A stretch of 64,000 bases of DNA. It comes from Parelaphostrongylus tenuis (taxonomy: Eukaryota; Nematoda; Chromadorea; Rhabditida; Metastrongylidae). Positions 51,201 through 57,135 of the stretch are shown here, one piece after another. The notes beneath the pieces are model-generated. The model worked only from the letters and a program-made list of their open reading frames with translations, was not told where the DNA came from and ran no database searches. A program made the translations under genes and the position numbers. Numbering within the stretch: position 1 is the first letter of the stretch; each line of letters starts with the position of its first letter. Location of the stretch: NCBI GenBank assembly GCA_019055375.1, contig JAHQIW010004469.1, positions 124,001 through 188,000 on the forward strand. Direction: 5' to 3'.

Positions 51201-53937
51201 ATATATGAGAGAGGCTGATTTAGCCGTTTTCGAGGTTTATTACGTCAGTGGCTTGCGTACGTTTTGACAATTTCGTTCCTCTCATCAGTGCCACACGCTC
51301 CACTAGCCAACCTACAAAGGGAAAGGGAAGGCGCAGAATGATACTATTTGGCAAGGTGAAACTTTGCCTGGGTCTTTTTTGCAATCGATGGAATGCTGCT
51401 GTCATTTATGATATAGATATTGTCCTTATTTCCTATAGAATTTATTATTGTGGGCCTCCACTTTCCTACATTGAGTGGCTAGTGGGGCGTGCGGCACTGA
51501 CGAGAGAGCGAAATTGTCGAAACGTACGTTAGCCACTATCCTGATATAACCTCGGTAATGGCTAAATTATTGTCCCCGAACATGCCAAGTTTCGTTCGCA
51601 GTGTTTTGAAAAGTCAGTAATAAACGTATCTAAAATCCTGCAGCGTTCCAAGACAGTTGAACTAAAAGCTGAATGAATATAGCCTAGTCTCCACTTTGGG
51701 TCTGTCAAGTTCTAAACTCCTCAAGTTTCTAAACATTGAGAAAATGCCAGCCATAGCACCTCCGAATATCAGCTTTCGAGTTTGAGTGTTGATGAGGAAA
51801 ATTCAAGGATTGACACTTCTCAGCGCGTTCGTTTTTATATTAAAGTGCATGGAAGAAACAATGTGGTATTTCTGTCCTTTGTACAAAAGTTTGCCAGGAA
51901 TTTTACAATTTTGTAATACGATTGCTTTGAGGTGGAGACCTATCAACAAATATACAGCATCAGATAGTACTCCACTAAACTAAACCATGTGATTTTGTTT
52001 GGTGACCATAATGAGGTGTCACGGCTAGTTATATCAGGTGTTGATCCCTGTTTCAAAATTATTTTTCGAAGAGAATGTTGCAGTTTTTTCTTGAATGCCA
52101 TATTGATGTTTCTCAACTTCCAATGTTCATACATTCTCAATCTTGACATCTTATTTCAGAGATAGTTCAACGTGTGAAGATGCCTGTAACCAATCCAGAC
52201 GATGCTTTTCGACCGTACGTACCGGATAGCTTAGACGCGGACGATGACATTAATCAGGTGATTAACTCTATAGCTCACATTGCTAATAGATTTTCTGAAA
52301 TATCAAAGCATCCTCTCTCTACTAATATTTAAACTGAGCAGTTGTTGCTATGCTCTTTCCTCTTCAGAGTTTGCTTGAATTGATGCGATGTTCATGGGCT
52401 GAGAATTACCACGAGCGGCCAGATATTTCAATGATATGAAAAGCAGTTCGTATGCTCAACAAGTGAGTTTACGCGTCTTGCAACGATCATTTTGCGTAGC
52501 CTTGTTTTATATTTCTCATCCATTCATTTTCTACGTACAGGGACAACGAAACATCGAATCTGGTCGACAATCTCTTGAAGAGTCTTGAATTATACGCGAA
52601 AAATCTCGAAGCCTTGTAGAGGAACAAACACGTGAATATCTTGCAGAGAAGCAGAAAGTCGAAGATCTTCTTCATCAATTGTTACCACCTTCTATTGCCG
52701 ATCAGGTGAAATTTCATGGATATTCGTGACCTAGTCGTTGATGTACACCGTGAAACTCAAATGATTTTCAAGTAATCAGTGGTGACTATTTCTCACATTT
52801 ATACTAAATAAATCCATTATAAACTCGATAATTTTGTTTGGTAGCACTATTTCTATACATGGTGATGATTTAATCGTTAATTTCAGCTGATTTCTGGTAA
52901 AGCAGTACAAGCAGAATCGTATGATTCGGTCACAATCTACTTTTCTGATATTGTCGGCTTCACTGCCTTATCTTCGCAGTCTACACCTTTGCAAGTACGT
53001 TGGTTTTTTGATATCAGTTCGAATCAGAGTCACTTTTCGAGTTTTCGAAGTCTATTGGAATTCAACTTAAGTCTGAATTGAAAAAAATTGGAATCAAGTT
53101 ATGTCTCGACATTAGTTCAAGTCGAAGTCACTACTGCTAATGTTGAGGTTGTCACACTCCTCAACGACTTATATCTTGCTTTTGACGGTGTTGTGGATAA
53201 CTTCAAGGTATATAAAGTGGAAACCATAGGTGAGGTTTTCTTAGTAATAAATCAGTACCTTGCTTTCTCCTCCTATAACATCGAAAGTGATCCGTGCCAT
53301 CGTTTTGCAGCTTTTCAAAAATTTATCAAAACTACCAACTCCACACGAATGCGACCAGCGAGCTGCTTTCAGTGCATTTGTTGTGATTGATGATTAGATC
53401 AACGATTCATAATTTCCAGGTGACGCTTACATGGTGGTATCGGGCCTTCCGGAAAGAAGGGATGATCATGATTCACAGATTGCACAGATGAGCTTGGCGC
53501 TACTGCATAAAGTGAAGAACTTTGTGATTCGGCATCGCCCGAAAGATCAGTTGAAATTGCGGATCGGCATGCATTCTGGCTCTGTAGTTGCCGGTGTTGT
53601 CTGATCAAAAATACCACGATATTGTCTTTTCGGCGACACTGTGAACACGTCAAGTCGTATGGAAAGCAACGGATTGCGTTAGTAATTCATTTTTTTTTCT
53701 ACATCTAGGATATCTGTAGAATATTTCATTTCTTCCTTGGCTCAAATAAGTTTGCAATTTCCAGCGCTTCGGATTCATGTTTCATCTGTGACGAAGGAGA
53801 TTCTGAGCAAGGATACGGGTTTCCGGCTAGAATTGAGAGGTGAAGTTGAAATGAAAGGCAAAGGTCGATTAACGACGTACTGGTTGAAAGGCTACCGGGA
53901 TGTGTATATTCCTGACTTCGGTCCGGAGTACCAGTGA
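17528..53937 (+). CDS. gcy-28: Receptor guanylyl cyclase, NPR/GCY-28-like, 26 exons, reading frame disrupted
   Basis: The product would be a single-pass membrane guanylyl cyclase making cGMP from GTP in response to an extracellular ligand. Joining the exons listed below gives about 1224 residues in consistent splice phases: signal peptide (about 1-18), ANF-receptor domain (about 24-440), membrane helix (about 467-488), juxtamembrane region rich in Lys and Ser (490-690), kinase-homology domain (about 692-960, with [13 protein letters not shown] in place of the HRD loop, and DFG at 822-824), coiled coil (about 964-1018) and cyclase catalytic domain (about 1019-1210). [19 protein letters not shown] and [11 protein letters not shown] supply the metal-binding Asp and guanine-specifying residues. 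The closest relatives I recognise are vertebrate NPR1/2 and nematode GCY-28; exact orthology is inferred. Four breaks (near 18119, 52437, near 52616 and 53602) prevent a full product as written, so it may be a pseudogene. All recognised splice sites remain usable. Confidence 0.88.
18119..18121 (+). other. gcy-28: Frame break 1: extra T in exon 1
   Basis: The original frame reads SECYFS and then terminates at TAA 18134-18136. Removing one T from the TTT run restores [12 protein letters not shown] in the family-like frame. No intron fits a gap this small. A homopolymer indel is also a common sequencing error. Confidence 0.8.
19905..20215 (-). mobile_element. Mariner-family transposase remnant (N-terminal part)
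   Basis: Minus-strand translation reads [18 protein letters not shown], a stop, then [18 protein letters not shown]. This is the usual 'RxGxxDLKDxxRxGR + D-D-E-L-K-A' pattern between the two mariner helix-turn-helix motifs. Later frame shifts and stops kill it, and no terminal repeats were seen. Confidence 0.6.
20513..20700 (+). repeat. Possible tRNA-derived SINE, diverged
   Basis: GTGAAGCGCAGGGGTAGAGG resembles an A-box region, and a degenerate B-box-like GATCAGTGGTTGGTGG lies about 40 nt downstream. This is the same layout as the clearer SINE at 25381. No target-site duplication was confirmed. Confidence 0.4.
21180..21320 (-). repeat. Possible tRNA-like repeat
   Basis: The reverse strand contains a GGTTTGATCCC B-box-like block and an inverted TGGATAAATGGCAG / AGTAGATAAATGCTC pairing. 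Without an identifiable A box I cannot call it a functional tRNA. Confidence 0.25.
25381..25672 (+). repeat. tRNA-derived SINE with target-site duplication
   Basis: The head is tRNA-like: GTGGCGCAGTGGTTAGAGGT (A box) and GGTCAATGGTTCGATCTC (B box). A unique body follows, ending GATTGATCAACGCCGAGAGC and a T-rich CTTTATCC tail. The element is flanked by TAATCATATTTCA on both sides (about 25365-25377 and 25684-25696), a 13-bp target duplication. Such elements use internal RNA polymerase III promoters and are moved by a partner LINE. Tail scraps recur near 46610, 15063 and 1980. Confidence 0.85.
26384..26605 (-). CDS. Possible antisense exon of unknown function
   Basis: A 72-codon minus-strand frame with balanced base composition, unlike the AT-rich surroundings. 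It is directly preceded by a good acceptor (CTCATTTGCAG) and ends in TAG. It contains a Cys-rich tail ([17 protein letters not shown]). I do not recognise a family and found no partner exons, so it could be a terminal exon of a nested gene or part of an unidentified repeat. Confidence 0.25.
   Translation of the reverse strand, partial: HLQVNRADCRANTQRAVVPINGSTLQLTNTLTQPPSRITGRVASTTIETLEQQSEQCVNCFEDYCGERMRGNE
27538..27652 (+). CDS. gcy-28: gcy-28-like exon 2: ANF-receptor domain
   Basis: Acceptor TTTCAG, donor GTGAGT, entry phase 1. It encodes [20 protein letters not shown] and then a [11 protein letters not shown] segment, the central strand-helix portion of the periplasmic-binding-like fold. 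Residues about 239-277. Confidence 0.92.
27653..29459 (+). other. Intron 2
   Basis: 1.8 kb between GTGAGT and TTTCAG. A GC-richer patch at about 28800-28975 stands out from the flanks but I could not assign it to a gene or named repeat. Confidence 0.7.
29460..29564 (+). CDS. gcy-28: gcy-28-like exon 3: ANF-receptor domain
   Basis: Encodes [20 protein letters not shown] followed by [15 protein letters not shown]. It ends at a GTTTGT donor, weaker than GTAAGT but accepted in nematodes. Residues about 277-312. An N-glycosylation sequon (NET) is present. Confidence 0.88.
31039..31073 (-). ncRNA. Hammerhead-like motif at PLE end
   Basis: Minus strand: AGCT, CTGAAGA, an 11-nt stem II after one A (GGTG/CGCC-type pairing), GAAAC, CTCAGCC. 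The core order fits a hammerhead, but the expected G before the cleavage triplet is C, so this copy may be inactive. Confidence 0.45.
31039..33510 (-). mobile_element. Penelope-like retroelement, decayed, near full length
   Basis: Read on the minus strand, the pieces follow PLE order. About 33490-33260 is an N-terminal segment ([20 protein letters not shown]). [18 protein letters not shown] is near 32860. The RT palm regions are at 32330-32100 ([14 protein letters not shown]) and 32110-31970 ([12 protein letters not shown], with the catalytic Asp pair). A GIY-YIG endonuclease lies at 31600-31250, with [16 protein letters not shown] and then RMKEHLD. A hammerhead-like terminal motif is at 31073-31039. 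Several frameshifts separate the blocks. PLEs combine a telomerase-related reverse transcriptase with a GIY-YIG nuclease. Confidence 0.87.
34102..34198 (+). CDS. gcy-28: gcy-28-like exon 4: ANF-receptor domain
   Basis: Encodes [20 protein letters not shown] and then [13 protein letters not shown]. Donor GTAAGC, exit phase 0. Residues about 312-344. Confidence 0.92.
34199..35079 (+). other. Intron 4
   Basis: 881 bp of AT-rich intron. No element was recognised. Confidence 0.75.
35080..35215 (+). CDS. gcy-28: gcy-28-like exon 5: ANF-receptor domain
   Basis: Acceptor TTTTCTAG, donor GTGAGT. It encodes [20 protein letters not shown] and then a [15 protein letters not shown] segment, matching the NPR-class 'F-x-D-x-[VL]-LLY ... 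NIT-x-x-MW-x-R-[ST]-F' signature. Residues 345-390. Confidence 0.94.
35295..35386 (+). CDS. gcy-28: gcy-28-like exon 6: ANF-receptor domain C-terminal part
   Basis: Encodes [20 protein letters not shown] and then [11 protein letters not shown], the conserved 'G-x-TG-x-[VL]-x-[IL]-D-x-x-GDR-x-x-D' block of ANF receptors. Preceded by a 79-bp intron. Residues 390-420. Confidence 0.94.
35636..35758 (+). CDS. gcy-28: gcy-28-like exon 7: membrane-proximal ectodomain
   Basis: Encodes [20 protein letters not shown] and then a [17 protein letters not shown] segment. The two Cys (CGYDNSKC) match the juxtamembrane disulphide of NPR receptors. Residues 421-461. Confidence 0.93.
35759..36154 (+). other. 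Intron 7
   Basis: 396 bp. No feature beyond splice sites GTAACT and ATCTAG. Confidence 0.75.
36155..36237 (+). CDS. gcy-28: gcy-28-like exon 8: transmembrane helix
   Basis: Encodes [20 protein letters not shown], a single about 22-residue hydrophobic helix followed by WRR, as expected for a type I receptor. Residues 462-489. Confidence 0.93.
36390..36576 (+). CDS. gcy-28: gcy-28-like exon 9: juxtamembrane region
   Basis: Opens with [20 protein letters not shown], the post-membrane signature of receptor cyclases. It then continues into a polylysine stretch ([11 protein letters not shown]) and a Ser-rich segment. Residues 489-551. Confidence 0.92.
36858..36902 (+). CDS. gcy-28: gcy-28-like exon 10: 45-bp microexon
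   Basis: Fifteen codons ([15 protein letters not shown]) between ATTTCAG and GTATGT, phase 0 on both sides, so it could be skipped without shifting the frame. Confidence 0.75.
36903..40271 (+). other. Intron 10 (3.4 kb)
   Basis: Contains a mariner remnant at 38680-39174 on the minus strand. Nothing was recognised elsewhere. Short frames at 37261 and 38286 lack support. Confidence 0.7.
38680..39174 (-). mobile_element. Mariner-family transposase remnant
   Basis: Minus-strand translation gives [20 protein letters not shown] near 39000. Downstream, in shifted frames, are VPHKLIEAQ, a LNDQ-type segment and a KWVQ-like segment near 38700, matching the mariner order 'GDLDLKDKPRSGRP ... WVPHELTEAQ ... 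DEKW'. Stops and frameshifts make it inactive. Confidence 0.78.
40272..40418 (+). CDS. gcy-28: gcy-28-like exon 11: juxtamembrane region
   Basis: Acceptor CTTTTCAG, donor GTAATT, phase 0 on both sides. Encodes [20 protein letters not shown] and then a [12 protein letters not shown] segment: basic, Ser-rich, probably disordered. Residues 567-615. Confidence 0.82.
40925..44190 (+). mobile_element. RTE-type LINE, decayed, split by a DNA transposon
   Basis: 40925-41278 matches the endonuclease start of the better preserved copy at 57588 (same GCTGAGACGAGAAGG block), and later the GPxRxTxKxxH block. 43000-43500 continues it ([10 protein letters not shown] near 43205-43235). About 43735-44190 resembles the reverse transcriptase region ([14 protein letters not shown] and a QYGSEYQC..H-like stretch). 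Many stops make it inactive. RTE elements encode an apurinic-type endonuclease and reverse transcriptase and lack LTRs. Confidence 0.75.
41279..43000. mobile_element. Nonautonomous DNA transposon with long TIRs (family A, copy 2)
   Basis: The ends repeat the GCTGTTATCTGACGAATGTA block in inverse orientation (about 41310 and 42940) and continue as >200-bp inverted repeats. The interior is the reverse complement of copy 1 (6953-8197) plus about 475 bp of extra central sequence (about 41950-42425). The extreme left end is shortened. It sits inside the RTE copy, so it inserted after the RTE. Confidence 0.8.
44406..44487 (+). CDS. gcy-28: gcy-28-like exon 12: juxtamembrane region
   Basis: Encodes [20 protein letters not shown] and then SSPSGDS. 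The acceptor is TTCTTAG, the donor GTTTGT, and exit phase 1 matches exon 13. Moderately supported by phase continuity and composition rather than a conserved motif. Confidence 0.72.
44754..44854 (+). CDS. gcy-28: gcy-28-like exon 13: juxtamembrane region
   Basis: Encodes [20 protein letters not shown] and then [12 protein letters not shown]: a basic, Ser-containing segment just before the kinase-homology domain, with possible phosphorylation sites of the RKLS type. Confidence 0.82.
45094..45162 (+). CDS. gcy-28: gcy-28-like exon 14: start of kinase-homology domain
   Basis: Encodes [20 protein letters not shown] and then FYK. The [12 protein letters not shown] junction is the first beta-strand pair of the kinase-homology domain of receptor cyclases. 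69 bp, phase 0. Confidence 0.9.
45163..45801 (+). other. Intron 14
   Basis: 639 bp with no recognised element. Confidence 0.75.
45802..45926 (+). CDS. gcy-28: gcy-28-like exon 15: kinase-homology domain N-lobe
   Basis: Encodes [20 protein letters not shown] and then a segment ending [13 protein letters not shown] supplies the beta-3 Lys (K706), and the following helix carries the E of the N-lobe. Donor GTTTGT. Confidence 0.95.
46257..46401 (+). CDS. gcy-28: gcy-28-like exon 16: kinase-homology domain
   Basis: Encodes [40 protein letters not shown] and YSLLHDLVK. The 'YCPKGSL-x-DIL-x-N' block is diagnostic of receptor guanylyl cyclases. Residues 741-789. Confidence 0.96.
46565..46670 (+). 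repeat. SINE 3' fragment
   Basis: Shares GGCCAGA, GCATGGAGCATCCCTCAGAG and GATCAACGCCAAAAGC blocks with the 3' half of the SINE at 25381. The tRNA-like head is absent, so this is a 5'-truncated copy. Confidence 0.7.
47330..47890 (+). mobile_element. Tc1-like transposase remnant
   Basis: 47540-47620 reads [20 protein letters not shown], the Tc1 family 'VMVWGGI-x-x-x-GKTPL-x-F' block. In shifted frames downstream come [20 protein letters not shown], FPDFW, a SxDLN-like segment and an [14 protein letters not shown] end, the normal order around the second catalytic Asp and the C-terminus. Frameshifts and stops make it inactive. Confidence 0.83.
48452..48541 (+). CDS. gcy-28: gcy-28-like exon 17: catalytic-loop equivalent of the kinase-homology domain
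   Basis: Encodes [20 protein letters not shown] and then [18 protein letters not shown] replaces the HRDxxxxN loop of active kinases, so the catalytic Asp is absent, as normal for receptor cyclases. Confidence 0.96.
48702..48783 (+). CDS. gcy-28: gcy-28-like exon 18: DFG region
   Basis: Encodes [20 protein letters not shown] and then GEHAFYK. DFG lies at residues 822-824. Only 53 bp of intron follows. Confidence 0.95.
48837..48992 (+). CDS. gcy-28: gcy-28-like exon 19: kinase-homology C-lobe
   Basis: Encodes [40 protein letters not shown] and [19 protein letters not shown] and [12 protein letters not shown] are hallmark receptor-cyclase motifs. Donor GTAAGG. Confidence 0.97.
49228..49263 (-). 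ncRNA. Hammerhead-like ribozyme motif at PLE end
   Basis: Minus strand: AGCT, CTGACGA, one extra A, stem II GGCG-TTAC-CGTC (with one G-U pair), GAAAC, GTT, AGCC. The GTT triplet sits where the NUH cleavage site of hammerheads lies. AGCT/AGCC gives a 3-bp stem I, and ACGT can only form stem III between two copies. Confidence 0.55.
50745..50780 (+). ncRNA. Hammerhead-like ribozyme motif at PLE end
   Basis: GGCT, CTGACGA, a 13-nt stem II region, GAAAC, GTT, AGCC. GGCT and AGCC pair perfectly as a 4-bp stem I. Hammerhead ribozymes have been described at the ends of Penelope-like elements, and this motif lies just 3' of the GIY-YIG coding region, as expected. Confidence 0.55.
51248..51294 (-). 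ncRNA. Hammerhead-like motif, left arm of fold-back
   Basis: Minus strand: GTGGC, A, CTGATGA, a 16-nt spacer, AAAAC, GTACGC, AAGCCAC. The core GAAA has become AAAA, so activity is doubtful. GTGGC can pair with GCCAC. Confidence 0.35.
51489..51537 (+). ncRNA. Hammerhead-like motif, right arm of fold-back
   Basis: GTGCGGCA, CTGACGA, a 15-nt spacer, GAAAC, GTACGTT, AGCCACT. ACGTACGT is self-complementary and could form an intermolecular stem III, with GTT as the candidate cleavage triplet. Confidence 0.45.
52160..52257 (+). CDS. gcy-28: gcy-28-like exon 20: kinase-homology C-lobe
   Basis: Encodes [20 protein letters not shown] and then [16 protein letters not shown]-x-RV and FRPY are typical of the segment before the last kinase-homology helix. 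Residues 899-931. Confidence 0.94.
52368..52462 (+). CDS. gcy-28: gcy-28-like exon 21: end of kinase-homology domain, contains a stop
   Basis: Encodes [23 protein letters not shown], stop, KAVRMLN. The RPD...I-x-KA-x-R-x-LN pattern continues through TGA (52437-52439). Relatives usually have Arg there, so CGA to TGA is the simplest origin. Confidence 0.93.
52437..52439 (+). other. gcy-28: Frame break 2: in-frame TGA in exon 21
   Basis: The codon is 23 codons into the exon, at residue 955. If real, it removes the coiled coil and the whole cyclase domain. A C-to-T transition at a CGA codon is a common spontaneous change. Confidence 0.85.
52541..52705 (+). CDS. gcy-28: gcy-28-like exon 22: dimerisation coiled coil, frame broken
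   Basis: Encodes [20 protein letters not shown] and NLEAL, then after a 1-nt deletion [20 protein letters not shown] and [10 protein letters not shown]. This is the amphipathic linker before the catalytic domain that sets dimer geometry. As written, the exon hits TAG at 52617-52619. Confidence 0.93.
52616..52619 (+). other. gcy-28: Frame break 3: missing base in exon 22
   Basis: TTG TAG reads as stop. One additional G (TTG GTA GAG GAA) restores [10 protein letters not shown], the expected family sequence. Confidence 0.85.
52887..52994 (+). CDS. gcy-28: gcy-28-like exon 23: cyclase catalytic domain, first metal-binding Asp
   Basis: Encodes [20 protein letters not shown] and then [25 protein letters not shown] contains the first metal-coordinating Asp (about residue 1039). 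Confidence 0.97.
53148..53229 (+). CDS. gcy-28: gcy-28-like exon 24: cyclase catalytic domain
   Basis: Encodes [20 protein letters not shown] and then VYKVETIG. The Glu of KVETIG (about 1079) recognises guanine. The acceptor (TGTTGAG) is atypical, but the protein joins perfectly to both neighbours. Confidence 0.93.
53420..53677 (+). CDS. gcy-28: gcy-28-like exon 25: cyclase catalytic core, contains a stop
   Basis: Encodes [20 protein letters not shown], later [17 protein letters not shown], stop, [20 protein letters not shown]. It contains the second metal Asp (about 1083) and the guanine-specifying Cys (about 1150). TGA at 53602-53604 replaces an expected small residue (usually Gly) of the GVVG loop. 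Confidence 0.95.
53602..53604 (+). other. gcy-28: Frame break 4: in-frame TGA in exon 25
   Basis: Lies at about residue 1143 inside the conserved 'AGVVG-x-K-[MI][11 protein letters not shown]' block, where GGA to TGA would explain it. Sequence on both sides stays in the same frame and is well conserved. Confidence 0.87.
53765..53937 (+). CDS. gcy-28: gcy-28-like exon 26: C-terminus of cyclase domain
   Basis: Encodes [40 protein letters not shown] and a short tail ending at TGA 53935-53937. The 'RG-x-[VI]-x-[MV]-KGKG-x-x-x-TYWL' motif is the normal end of receptor cyclases. Confidence 0.96.
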
Positions 53938-54825
53938 AGTCTTATCGCCTTCGTCATTGCTGTTTGTAGTGCCTCAGCATGAATTCAATTGATGCTATGA
54001 TATCACTTGAGATTTTCTTCGATATACTTGTACATTGTTTGATGCTACTACGCTTCTGCTCCTCTCCCCTATCTTTCCGCTAATCGCCCCTGTGTTCCAG
54101 CAGGAGCTTTGATCTACGGGTTCCTCAGCAACGTTACCGTGTATTAGAGACTAGTTATCCATTGTTATTCGTTATATGTTTTGTTATTATTATTACTATT
54201 ATTATTCTCTTTTTCTTATACCATCGCCGGTGTTTTGCTGATTGTGCCGCTTTCATCGTTCTTTATTCTTGCTGCTCTCAGCCAATCTCCGTTCCTTCCC
54301 GAAGTTCTATGTCTCTTGTGGCGGTAGATACAAATTCAGATGCTCAAACACAAGGTTCTACTCCTTTCCAGTGTACATTTTAATTTATCAGTTTTTCCAG
54401 TCTGTAAATTGTTGTAGTTGTTGATACGCGCGATAAATCGAGCATCAAAATGTTTAAGAGGTTTTAGCTACCGCTTCGAGATAAAAATTAATAATTGCAC
54501 TATTTCAAACAGTACGAAAAGTCGTGACTTGCAGGAGATATGAGTTTGCCATTTCTATAGGTCATACAGCACAGACATCTGAAGTGCTATGAAATAGAGG
54601 AGAGGTTGCTTCTTCAAACTCGCACCCAACATTCATCATGCGTACGTAATTTCCGATATTTCCGATGTCAACAGATTGGTGTAAGATTTTTCTGTGAAGA
54701 TAAAAATACACATATGATTCTCGTGTGGGCCAGAACTGTTTAATGCGTGGGTCAAATAGAACAATCTTGGGTTTTCTTGGTGAGAAGAACGAATTTGTCA
54801 GTGGCGATTTACTCGATGCAATAGT
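53938..54825. other. Downstream of cyclase gene; nothing recognised
   Basis: AT-rich sequence after the stop codon. No convincing polyadenylation site can be chosen; an AATAAA occurs only at about 54949, beyond a transposon remnant. Confidence 0.4.
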
Positions 54826-55745
54826 GCTGACATTTCGGTGATTTCGCCTTTTTTAGAGCTTCAGAAGATCAAATTGACATTCATTCATACTCAGATATAC
54901 TCTTTCACAAATCAGGCATTCCCTTTATACGGAGATTTTTATTTGAATAATAAACAATCGCAATTATAATTTTACACTCTGCGTCCTTTTCAAGGAATTC
55001 TTTTCAATGATGGAGACCAGCCCCACAGTATTGCTTTTCGCACTTCATTCATTTTGGATTCTTGAGATTTATGCGATTTGCTTCGAACTAAAGTAGCGCA
55101 CTAGTTAGTGGTGAGCTATATTAGTAAGCAAGGTGATAAGTAAGTTGTGTTTTTATTCGCTTCCCAATACTCTCTTGCAATCAATCAGTGAACGCCTTTG
55201 AGAACACCTTAACTCGGTTTTATTCAGATTTGCAAAGTAAGTCGTCCTACCCATCATTCTACGACGTCCGTAAAGAAGAAATTCTCGACAGCCAACGCAT
55301 CACGTAAAGTATTTGAAAGCCAAAGTCTCGCTGTGAAGAGAAAGCACGGTTAACTATTTCGAGTGCGAGACAAAATTCTTTTTTCGTTGCAATAATGCAC
55401 TAGGGAGGATGAATGTGAGGAAGCGAGTGGAATGCAATGAATACTAGGATTTGCAGAGTACATTATGATAACGGATCGTCTAGAAATGGCAAAAAAATCA
55501 TGAAGAAGTCTTTGCACAGAAATTTTCGATTCCTGTGCGAGGATACTGATGTGAGCTACTAAATCTTCTTCGCAATGTCTTTGTATTATGTGTGTTCACA
55601 GTGCAGTGTTTTGTTTGACTTTGAATTCCAACTGGGCGCTCTTCTATACGGACACAGAGTGACGTACCTGTTTCGGCAATGTATTTCTCCAGACACGCTT
55701 CACGAGAAACTGGGTCACCGTTACTGAACTTTTGCAATCGTCAGC
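54826..55745 (-). mobile_element. Penelope-like element remnant
   Basis: The minus strand near 55690-55620 reads CLEKYIAETGTSLCVRIEER, a GIY-YIG nuclease core like the other PLE copies. At 54860-54826 there is a decayed terminal motif (AGCTCTAAAAAAGGCG, then CACCGAAATGTCAGC). The intervening sequence is degraded. No RT domain is left. Confidence 0.65.
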
Positions 55746-57135
55746 TCGACCGTAAGTGCAAGGTGCCCGATGTCTCGTTTCGCCTCGACTGCTGCCGACT
55801 TTTTCTTCTTAGAATGAGTGCGGTTTATTTGATACACGACTATTTGGAGACGTCTTTCGTTTAATGCGAAATTCTCACTAAACAATTCAGTAATCATTCG
55901 ACAGCTCGAGAAACGACTATTCCAATACTGTGCTTAAATTTTAGACAGGCCTTAGGGTGATGAGGCAGCAATGAGGGAAATAAGTTTCACCTTCGGCGTG
56001 CATTATATGCTCAGATATCGTCTGTGTCGGCTTCTCACTAGACTTTCAGTGATCATTTGGTAGCTTAACAAACACTTCTAAAATAGGCTTATTCTTCAAA
56101 AGGCCACCTTAAAGCATCATAACAACGGAGAAAAGTACATCTCGCACCCGAAGTAGTTAGCTCCGCTTGAACTTCACACGAGTTTATTGCTAGTTACATA
56201 ATGAAGCGTATATGTTAGAGGCACATTTAGTCACAGAAAGATGAGATATCATTGAAAATACTTGTGTAAAGTTCTTTTCAGTAGAAAGAAAGTCAGTTCT
56301 CCAGAACATTTTTTCCGGCAGGAAGCCACATCCTTTCGGAAAGATCATACTTTTAGCCCTCGCTGCACATTTTATCCCTTATTTCGTAATTATGTACCTC
56401 AAAACACGGAATTTACGGTGTAGGGCTTCTCAATTACCTTTATGCATGGGAAAAGCGCGCATTTATCATTGTGCAAACGTCTTCCTGGAAGGGAGACACA
56501 TATCTGGCCCACTATTTCACATGTATCGATGTTGTGGCTATTCAAAATATTTATTTGAATGTCAGCAACATATACAATCACCACTGATTAGTAACACTTT
56601 ACCCTAAAAATCCAGTATCGGTCAGTAATTTGCCTTTCTTGCATGGCATTTGTACTTCTAGCAATCAGCAGTTGGTATGCCCTAGAATAATCAACAATTA
56701 GTAAGTTCTAAAGCAATCACTGTGTACTTCATCATTGATGCAACATTACATAACATGATTTTCTGACCTATACAACCCGTGTGTTGGATGCTCATGTTGG
56801 CTTCCTTTCATCGTAACCAAAGTTGTCTGAAAAATGCACATGTCTCATGATCTTCAGTAATGTATTCCTCAACAAAATACCCGACCTAAAGGCGCGTTTC
56901 CATAGATCGAGTGGCTACTCCAACACTATTTGGACTTGGCAGTCTGACGACACTCAGTTGGAGACAAACCGATAAATGATCATCTCTCCAGTGGTCGTGT
57001 TTTCAAATCAGCATTCCTCTTCTAACCATAGATGTTTTCCTGTTCAGAAAGCAACTTCTTAATATCAGTATCGTTCGCAGCCTAGAAGTCAACTGTCCCC
57101 TTGTTCGTAAGCATTCATCCATCATATCTCATGAT
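55746..57135. other. No recognised feature
   Basis: About 1.4 kb with only short frames and no repeat or RNA that I can name. Confidence 0.4.

Larger units (their letters stand above)
51235..51556. repeat. Fold-back element with hammerhead-like arms
   Basis: Arms 51235-51320 and about 51470-51556 are inverted copies over about 85 bp. They share blocks such as CGTACGTTTTGACAATTTCG and CACACGCTCCACTAGCCAAC. Each arm carries CTGAYGA and, after a GACAATTT-type spacer, (G/A)AAACGTACG pointing away from the loop. No protein is encoded in the about 150-bp loop. Confidence 0.75.
48993..52159 (+). other. Intron 19 (3.2 kb), PLE-rich
   Basis: Contains an inverted PLE composite (49130-50870) and a fold-back element (51235-51556). 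51560-52150 shows nothing recognisable. Confidence 0.78.

Noticed and set aside
53602..53604. TGA read as selenocysteine or by programmed read-through
   Set aside because: Relatives have an ordinary small residue at this position, not Cys or Sec, and a second TGA in exon 21 replaces an Arg-type position. No recoding element was recognised.
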